Assembly (NCBI RefSeq): GCF_000015105.1
Contig: NC_008610.1
Location: 124,001 to 188,000, forward strand
Direction of reading: 5' to 3'
Length of the DNA: 64,000 bases
Origin: Candidatus Ruthia magnifica str. Cm (Calyptogena magnifica)
GTDB taxonomy: Bacteria > Pseudomonadota > Gammaproteobacteria > PS1 > Pseudothioglobaceae
In this document: positions 58,253-64,000 of the stretch, piece by piece
Layout of the letters: each line of letters starts with the position of its first letter
Position numbering within the stretch: the first letter of the stretch is position 1
The notes under the pieces: model-generated
Seen by the model: only the letters and a program-made list of their open reading frames with translations
What the model was told of the DNA's origin: nothing
The model's database searches: none
Made by a program: the position numbers and the translations under genes

Positions 58253-60142
58253 ATGGTGTTAACACGTAGAGACTTTATTAAAGTATTGGGCGCTGGTTCG
58301 GCAGCAGGTTTGATTAGTGGCTGTGGGAATGATGCAGATAAGTTGTCTTCTCAAGATAATAGATACGAAGTGGCAAAAACAGGCAATGCTCGTATTTTGC
58401 ATATCACTGATACTCACGGTAACTTGCTTCCTAATTATTTTCGTGAGCCCAATGTTAATTTAGGCTTTGGCGCTACCTTTGGACAATTGCCACATGTTGT
58501 GGGTAACAAGTTACTTAAGCAAATTGGCGTTAAGGCAGGTTCAGCCGATGCATATGCTTTTACTTACAACAACTTTGAAGATTTAGTGGCTAAATACGGT
58601 AAGACAGGTGGTTTTAGTCAAATTAAAACCGTGCTAGACTCATTACGTGAAAGTGCAGATGGTGTACAAAACACACTAACCTTAGATGGTGGTGATACTT
58701 GGCAAGGCTCAGGCACTTCACTTTGGACGCGTGGTGCTGACATGGTTGAAGCTTGTAATATTTTAGGGGTAGATGTCATGGTTGGTCATTGGGAGTTTAC
58801 TTATAAAGAAGAAGAAACACTAAAAAATATTAGCTTTTTTAAAGGTGATTTTTTAGGTCAAAATGTACGTATTATAGAAGACACATTAATGGGTGATGAG
58901 TACATCACCATGACTGAAAAGTATGGTGGCAATGGTCTATTTGATGAGAATGAAGGGCTGCCATTTAAGCCTTATGTGATCAAAAATGTTGGCGGTCATC
59001 GTATTGCAGTGATTGGTCAAGCCTTTCCAAGAACATCAAATGCTAATCCGCAAAAATATTTCTTTCCAGATTGGTCGTTTGGTTTACGTGAGGATGAAAT
59101 GAGTGAATTAGTTTCTGATATTCGTAAAAATGAAAAACCAGATGCAGTTATTATAATTTCACATAATGGTATGGATGTTGATATCAAAATGGCATCGCGT
59201 ATTAGCGGTATTGATGCAATTTTTGGTGGTCATACGCATGATGGCATGCCTAAGCCAGTTGAAGTTAAAAATGCAGGTGGCGTTACTGTTGTTACTAATG
59301 CAGGTTGTTCGGGTAAGTATATTGGCGTCATGGATTTGAATATTAAAGACCATAAAGTCATGGGTTATGAATACAAAATGCTGCCTATTTTGACTGACTT
59401 TATTAAGCCTGATACGGCTATGGTGTCGTTTATTGATAAAATTCGCACTACTAGATATGATAAAGATGTGGTTGAAGCGCGTAGTGCTAAGATGTTAAAC
59501 AATCCTGATCGTATTGGTAAAACTTATGATGAAATTTTGACAGAAAAATTATGCACTACTGAGCAAACCCTATATCGTCGTGGTAATTTTATGGGTACTT
59601 GGGATCAAGTGTTAGTTAATTCTCTACGTGAAGAGCACGATGCAAATTTTGCCATGTCAGCAGGTGTGCGTTGGGGTACAAGTGTGCCAGCAGGATACAA
59701 CGTAACGATGGAAGATTTAATGACCAACACTTCAATGACTTATGGTGAAACCTATGTGAGTGAGTTAAAAGGTGCGCAACTTAAAGAAATCTTAGAGGGT
59801 ATTGCTGAGAACTTATTTGTACAAGATCCATATTTACAGTCAGGTGGCGACATGGTGCGTATGGGCGGTATGGATTATACGATTGATCCAGCTTTAGGCC
59901 TTGGTCAGCGTATTAGCAATATGAAAGATGATGAGGGTACACCTATTGATCTGAATAAATTTTATAAAGTATCAGGTTGGGCACAAGTAAGTAATGTTGG
60001 TAATGGTCGTTTAATGTGGGATGTGGCAGCAGACTATTTACGCAAACAAAAGCATCTTAATTTGACTAAAGTTAATCACCCAACTATTAAGGGCGTGAAC
60101 AACAATCCTGGTATTGAAAATTATGATGGTAAGTTGATTTAA
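58253..60142 (+). CDS. soxB: SoxB, thiosulfate-oxidation sulfate thiohydrolase
   Basis: Periplasmic dimanganese enzyme that releases sulfate from the SoxY-bound sulfur intermediate. 629 residues from ATG 58253, preceded by GGGGAGAAAG. A Tat-type signal with TRRDFIKVLG and a following SAAGLISGC is present. 5'-nucleotidase-superfamily metal motifs: ILHITDTHGNLLPNY, LTLDGGDTWQGSGTSLW, MVGHWEFTY, IISHNGMDVDIK and IFGGHTHDGMPKP. No other sox gene is adjacent, as often in SUP05-clade genomes where soxB stands apart from soxXYZA. Confidence 0.97.
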   Translation: MVLTRRDFIKVLGAGSAAGLISGCGNDADKLSSQDNRYEVAKTGNARILHITDTHGNLLPNYFREPNVNLGFGATFGQLPHVVGNKLLKQIGVKAGSADAYAFTYNNFEDLVAKYGKTGGFSQIKTVLDSLRESADGVQNTLTLDGGDTWQGSGTSLWTRGADMVEACNILGVDVMVGHWEFTYKEEETLKNISFFKGDFLGQNVRIIEDTLMGDEYITMTEKYGGNGLFDENEGLPFKPYVIKNVGGHRIAVIGQAFPRTSNANPQKYFFPDWSFGLREDEMSELVSDIRKNEKPDAVIIISHNGMDVDIKMASRISGIDAIFGGHTHDGMPKPVEVKNAGGVTVVTNAGCSGKYIGVMDLNIKDHKVMGYEYKMLPILTDFIKPDTAMVSFIDKIRTTRYDKDVVEARSAKMLNNPDRIGKTYDEILTEKLCTTEQTLYRRGNFMGTWDQVLVNSLREEHDANFAMSAGVRWGTSVPAGYNVTMEDLMTNTSMTYGETYVSELKGAQLKEILEGIAENLFVQDPYLQSGGDMVRMGGMDYTIDPALGLGQRISNMKDDEGTPIDLNKFYKVSGWAQVSNVGNGRLMWDVAADYLRKQKHLNLTKVNHPTIKGVNNNPGIENYDGKLI

Positions 60143-60535
60143 TTTTTTTGATAAATATTACTCTGGTGTTGTTAGGTAAACTAAAAAAATACCATTAAAA
60201 TCCTTTGATTTATCGATCTAGGCGAGGATCCTATACATATTGATGATGCTGTTGTGTGTGTTTATACAGGTATTTTATTGATTATCCTGATTTATATAAT
60301 CTTCACTTTGATTGATGTGATATATCGTCTTTTTAAATCCAGACGTAGTTGTGCTTTGAATTTGTGCCTTTTGGTTGACGTTTAACTTAGTGTGGGTGTG
60401 TTTGTTATTTATGTGGCTAGAGGTAATTGTGGTTTTTATACAGGTTGTAAAATCTATGCGTTATTGGTCAAAATAGTCATTGTGAGAACGTTGATTGGGA
60501 TAAGATTAAGTGCAAAACTAAGATAAGAAAAATAA
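60143..60535. other. 393-base region with possible broken gene
   Basis: Between soxB and the HupE/UreJ gene. One plus-strand frame of about 55 codons (about 60215-60386; DLGEDPIHIDDAVVCVYTGI then LLIILIYIIFTLIDVIYRLF) contains a hydrophobic stretch but no start codon with a ribosome site. A further frame piece (SVGVFVIYVARGNCGFYTGC) follows a stop. It may be a decayed small membrane protein; not recognised. Confidence 0.35.
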
Positions 60536-61663
60536 ATGTTGTATTTGATTAAGGCCATCACCTTATTTTGGTTGTTGATTGATGTGTCAATAGCAGATAT
60601 GGTCAGGCCTGCTTTGGTGGAAATTTCAATTTATCCTGATAAAAAAGTCGACGTTGTGATTGATTTAAGTCTTGAAGCTTTAATGACTGGCATTAGCACT
60701 CAATATAAAAATACTACAGATGCACCAAATTCAGCACAATATGACACACTTCGTTCATTAATAGCGGATGATTTGAGAGAACAATTCAAGGCTTTTGAAA
60801 CTGAGTTTTTAAATTATATTTTTTTAACAATCAATGAAAAACCTCAACAGTTAACACTCACTTCAGTAAAGATTGATATTGTGGGCTATAAGAAAAGATC
60901 CAGAAAAACTTTATTAACTTACTCAACCCAGCTAAGAAAATGGCCAAAAACTCTGTCATGGCAATACAATAAAGCCTATGGAGATAGTGCATTGCGTTAT
61001 CAAGTATATAAGGAGGGTGAATATAATTGGAGTCAGTGGCGTTGGTTGCGTAATGGTGTTACAAGTGGTGTGATTGATATTAACGACCTAGAACCAATAA
61101 CAACTATGCAAAGGATGCTACAATTTATAAGCATTGGTTTTGATCATGTTATTCCATTAGGTTGGGATCATATGCTATTTATTATTGGCATGGCATTGTC
61201 TTCATTAATGTGGCGACGATTGTTATTATTGGTCAGCGTTTTTACGTTAGCACATACTTTAACATTGGGCTTAGCAATGCTTGGTATTGTAGAAATATCA
61301 GAGCGAATTATTGAACCATTGATTGCTTTTTCAATTGCTTACGTGGTGATTGAAAATTTGTTACCTAATCAGTCCATCAAGCGAAAAAGTATTATCGTAT
61401 TTTTATTTGGACTTGTGCATGGCCTAGGTTTTGCCAATATGCTAAAAAGTTTTGAAATGTCATCAGACAATTTTTTAATTACACTAATCAGTTTTAATAT
61501 CGGTGTTGAATTGGCACAAATTTTGATTGTATTAAGCGTGGTATCACTCTTATTTTTTGTAAAATCACTCAATTTAGATTATAAAAAAATAGCTATTGTC
61601 CCAACCTCAATTGTCATTTCTTTAATTGGAATTTGGTGGGGTATAGATCGGCTAATAAATTAA
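60536..61663 (+). CDS. HupE/UreJ-family membrane protein
   Basis: 375 residues: a signal peptide (to about residue 20), a periplasmic-type beta-rich N-terminal domain (about 20-190), and a C-terminal HupE_UreJ_2 domain of six to seven transmembrane helices with the diagnostic FISIGFDHVIPLGWDHMLFI, FTLAHTLTLGLAMLG, FGLVHGLGFANML and SFNIGVELAQILIV. The histidine-rich signatures suggest transport of nickel, cobalt or another metal, but members of this subfamily are mostly uncharacterised. Starts at ATG 60536. Confidence 0.82.
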   Translation: MLYLIKAITLFWLLIDVSIADMVRPALVEISIYPDKKVDVVIDLSLEALMTGISTQYKNTTDAPNSAQYDTLRSLIADDLREQFKAFETEFLNYIFLTINEKPQQLTLTSVKIDIVGYKKRSRKTLLTYSTQLRKWPKTLSWQYNKAYGDSALRYQVYKEGEYNWSQWRWLRNGVTSGVIDINDLEPITTMQRMLQFISIGFDHVIPLGWDHMLFIIGMALSSLMWRRLLLLVSVFTLAHTLTLGLAMLGIVEISERIIEPLIAFSIAYVVIENLLPNQSIKRKSIIVFLFGLVHGLGFANMLKSFEMSSDNFLITLISFNIGVELAQILIVLSVVSLLFFVKSLNLDYKKIAIVPTSIVISLIGIWWGIDRLIN

Positions 61664-61670
61664 AGATTTT

Positions 61671-62639
61671 TTAAATAATTTTTGCTTGCATTAGGGTATG
61701 AGTATTGATAGCGCCAACGACTTGGTTGTTGTCATCAACGACGGGTAATGAGTTTAGGTTAAATTCATCCATCATTTGCACTGCCGCCATGGCAGGCCTG
61801 TCTTTTGAGATTGATTGGCAATTAGGCGTCATAACCTTGCTAATGGTTAGACTTTGAATATTAGGATATGTTTCAAGTACACGTCTTAAATCACCATCTG
61901 TAAAAATACCTTTTAAAATGTTGTTGTTGTTGGTAATTAATACCATGCCTAAGGTTTTTTGACTCATTATTAATAAGGCGTCTAGCAATTTAGTATCAGC
62001 ACTAACGATAGGTATATCATCCCCTATTTTCATAATGGTACTGACAAGGGTTAACAAGCGACGACCTAATGTACCTGATGGGTGTGAGCGGGCAAAATCA
62101 TCTACACTAAAACCTTTATTGATTAATAAGCTAATTGCTAGTGTATCACCCATGACTAAAGCTACCGTGGTTGAAGAAGTTGGGGCTAAGTTATGTGGGC
62201 AGGCTTCTTTTTCAACACTGACATCAAGATGCACGTTACTGATCCTACCAATTGAGGAGTTTACATTTTTTGTCATGCCAATGATTAAAATACCGAGACG
62301 TTTAATGATTGGTATTAAGGTCATAATTTCATCAGATTCTCCAGAGTAGGAAATAGCAATCACCACATCTTCTTGTGTAATCATGCCTAAATCACCATGC
62401 CCTGCTTCACCAGGATGAACAGCAAAGGCAGGGGTGCCAGTAGAAGCAAATGTTGCAGCAATTTTGCCCGCAATGTGCCCAGATTTTCCCATGCCAATTA
62501 ATACCACTTTGCCAGTGCAATTTTGGATTAATTGACAAGCATCGATAAAACTTTGATCAAGCCCATCGGCTAGCATCATTACAGCTTGTGCTTCAGTTAA
62601 AATGACTTTTTTTGCAGATTGTAACAGTGAGTTGGACAT
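61671..62639 (-). CDS. kdsD: Arabinose-5-phosphate isomerase
   Basis: Interconverts ribulose 5-phosphate and arabinose 5-phosphate, first step of Kdo synthesis for LPS. 322 residues from ATG 62639; a longer start at 62681 adds 14 hydrophobic residues not seen in the family. The SIS domain shows VVLIGMGKSGHIAGKIAATF, ASTGTPAFAVHPGEAGHGDL and ISYSGESDEI; then two CBS domains (IPIVSADTKLLDALLIM, MTPNCQSISKDRPAMAAVQM). Works upstream of the lipid A pathway gene lpxB and of LptE. Confidence 0.93.
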   Translation of the reverse strand: MSNSLLQSAKKVILTEAQAVMMLADGLDQSFIDACQLIQNCTGKVVLIGMGKSGHIAGKIAATFASTGTPAFAVHPGEAGHGDLGMITQEDVVIAISYSGESDEIMTLIPIIKRLGILIIGMTKNVNSSIGRISNVHLDVSVEKEACPHNLAPTSSTTVALVMGDTLAISLLINKGFSVDDFARSHPSGTLGRRLLTLVSTIMKIGDDIPIVSADTKLLDALLIMSQKTLGMVLITNNNNILKGIFTDGDLRRVLETYPNIQSLTISKVMTPNCQSISKDRPAMAAVQMMDEFNLNSLPVVDDNNQVVGAINTHTLMQAKII

Positions 62640-62693
62640 GGCTAATAAACACATTGGTATAATAAGTGTTAATTTTATCAATACATAAGACAG

Positions 62694-63173
62694 GTGAGTA
62701 AAGAAAAAACAAAAATTTTATTTGTATGTATGGGTAATATTTGTCGCTCGCCAACGGCAGAGGGTGCTTTTAAGTCACAAATGGAAAAGCGTGGTGTTGG
62801 GTGCTTGTTTGAAATAGATTCTGCAGGTACTCATGCTTATCATATCGGTGAGCAGCCAGATTCACGTTCGCAATTAGCTGCTAATAAATGTCATGTTGAT
62901 TTATCTTATCAGCTGGCAAGACAAGTGCATAAGAGTGACTTTTATCATTATGATTATATTTTTTCTATGGACACTTCAAATTTGAGTGTTTTACAATCTA
63001 TTTGTCCACGTGAATATCAAACTAAACTATCATTAATGTTGGATAATATTCCTAATAACCAAGTAAAAAGTGTGCCCGATCCTTATTTTGAAGGATGCTT
63101 TGATGAGGTATTTGAAATGCTAAATTGTGCCAGTGGTTTTTTATTGCAAAGCTTGTTAAAAAGATCTCTATAA
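62694..63173 (+). CDS. Low-molecular-weight protein-tyrosine phosphatase
   Basis: 159 residues, start GTG 62694. Catalytic P-loop VCMGNICRSPTAEGAFK (C-x5-R-S) near residue 13 and the general-acid aspartate in VPDPYFEGCFDEVFEML near residue 127 are intact. The physiological substrate is unclear; similar enzymes act on tyrosine kinases of exopolysaccharide systems or on arsenate. No such kinase is seen in the window. Confidence 0.9.
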   Translation: MSKEKTKILFVCMGNICRSPTAEGAFKSQMEKRGVGCLFEIDSAGTHAYHIGEQPDSRSQLAANKCHVDLSYQLARQVHKSDFYHYDYIFSMDTSNLSVLQSICPREYQTKLSLMLDNIPNNQVKSVPDPYFEGCFDEVFEMLNCASGFLLQSLLKRSL

Positions 63174-63179
63174 ATCTTG

Positions 63180-63209
63180 TTGACATAAGTACTCCTAACA
63201 AGGTATAAT
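63180..63209 (+). promoter_or_regulatory. Sigma-70 promoter for rpsL operon
   Basis: TTGACA (63180-63185) and TATAAT (63204-63209) are exact consensus hexamers with an 18-base spacer. They lie about 90 bases upstream of rpsL and directly after the phosphatase stop. This is one of the best promoter matches in the window, as expected for a ribosomal protein operon. Confidence 0.8.
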
Positions 63210-63301
63210 GCCTCGCTTTATCGTCTTTAGAGAAAAAACAAAAGAGGATTTAATAATTTGAATACATTATAAACTTTAGAGAAATTTGGAGAAATTGCAA
63301 T

Positions 63302-63676
63302 ATGTCAACGATTAATCAATTGGTGCGTAATCCGCGTAAAAAGAAAGTCATCAAAAGTGGTGTGCCAGCATTAGACAGCTGCCCTCAAAAGCGTGGTGTT
63401 TGTACTCGTGTGTACACCACAACTCCTAAAAAGCCTAATTCGGCACTTAGAAAAATTGCTCGTGTTCGACTTACCAATGCCAATGAAGTAACGACCTATA
63501 TTGGTGGTGAAGGTCATAACTTACAAGAACACTCAGTGATTCTTATTCGTGGTGGTCGTGTGAAAGATTTACCTGGTGTTCGTTACCACACAGTTCGTGG
63601 TGCATTAGATACAACAGGCGTTGATGGTAGAATGCAAGGCCGTTCTAAATACGGCACTAAAAAGTCAAAAAAATAA
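63302..63676 (+). CDS. rpsL: 30S ribosomal protein S12
   Basis: 124 residues, the universal S12 length. Signature segments: [59 protein letters not shown] and [15 protein letters not shown]. The conserved lysine residues linked to streptomycin response are in place ([12 protein letters not shown]). First gene of the classical str operon; rpsG follows. Confidence 0.98.
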
Positions 63677-63693
63677 AAAATTACAATAATTAA

Positions 63694-64000
<307 letters not shown>

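Noticed and set aside
58211-60142. SoxB with a start at 58211
   Set aside because: The ATG at 58253 has a strong ribosome site and places the Tat motif at the normal distance; the earlier start adds residues that would spoil the signal.

Overview
The window is AT-rich gammaproteobacterial chromosome with a mosaic look. Blocks of tightly packed, intact housekeeping genes alternate with stretches of 0.3 to 2 kb that hold no intact gene but do contain recognisable wrecks of genes. SoxB, an Rnf complex, a HupE/UreJ-type transporter, a putative decayed dsrS and a reduced but biosynthetically capable gene set together suggest a sulfur-oxidising bacterium undergoing genome reduction. The best match I can propose is a thiotrophic invertebrate symbiont of the SUP05/vesicomyid clade (Ruthia/Vesicomyosocius-like). 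There is no 16S gene here, so this is an inference.

Layout. 1-2963 (+): lysA (5'-truncated), yhbY, lpxB, nadC, all overlapping. 2949-10456 (-): a long co-directional run pepP-trpD-orn-ispE-tRNA-Gln-prs-rpoD-tRNA-Ile2-cysQ. 10.7-11.7 kb: a frameshifted dsrS-like pseudogene. 12-14.8 kb: proC, then gph and bioA. 14.8-16.2 kb: eroded DNA. 16.2-20.8 kb: priA, ybeY, tilS, accA. 20.8-23.5 kb: a large perfect inverted repeat, then ccoS, a DUF47 protein, a Pit phosphate transporter and a BolA-like protein. 23.7-25.2 kb: a broken DUF1289 gene and an RhlE-type helicase. 25.9-28.4 kb: a two-gene O-acylation module (SGNH protein plus MBOAT). 28.4-30.5 kb: the remains of a mobile element whose serine-recombinase gene runs into the 3' end of ssrA (tmRNA). 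30.4-34.7 kb (-): lptE-holA-proA-tyrS-ssrA. 34.8-38.9 kb (+): ftsH-folP-glmM. 38.9-41.05 kb: eroded DNA including an ogt pseudogene. 41.05-45.2 kb (+): rnfABCDG without rnfE, followed by a queA pseudogene. 46.1-48.9 kb (-): sucC-sucD and a dehydrogenase-like gene. 49-51.8 kb (+): efp, epmA and a Sel1-repeat protein. 51.8-52.4 kb: ycgN and DUF2914 pseudogenes. 52.4-58 kb: argG, tRNA-Cys, tRNA-Gly, pgsA, tRNA-Arg, murF and murE. 58-64 kb: soxB, a HupE/UreJ protein, kdsD, a low-molecular-weight phosphatase, rpsL and the start of rpsG.

How the genes work together. The intact genes cover envelope building (lpxB, lptE, kdsD, glmM, murE, murF, pgsA, accA), amino acids and cofactors for an autonomous or host-feeding lifestyle (lysA, proA, proC, trpD, argG, nadC, bioA, folP), translation (tilS with its substrate tRNA-Ile2, efp with its modifier epmA, tmRNA, tyrS) and energy (soxB, rnf, sucCD, ccoS). 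The decayed genes are mostly accessory: tRNA queuosine modification (queA), alkylation repair (ogt), sulfur-globule-pathway accessory (dsrS-like), two small cysteine-rich conserved proteins (DUF1289, YcgN) and a mobile element. The most notable non-housekeeping item is the O-acylation pair lying next to the ssrA-targeted recombinase wreck, which may be surviving cargo of an old genomic island. I found no CRISPR array, intact insertion sequence or clear riboswitch.
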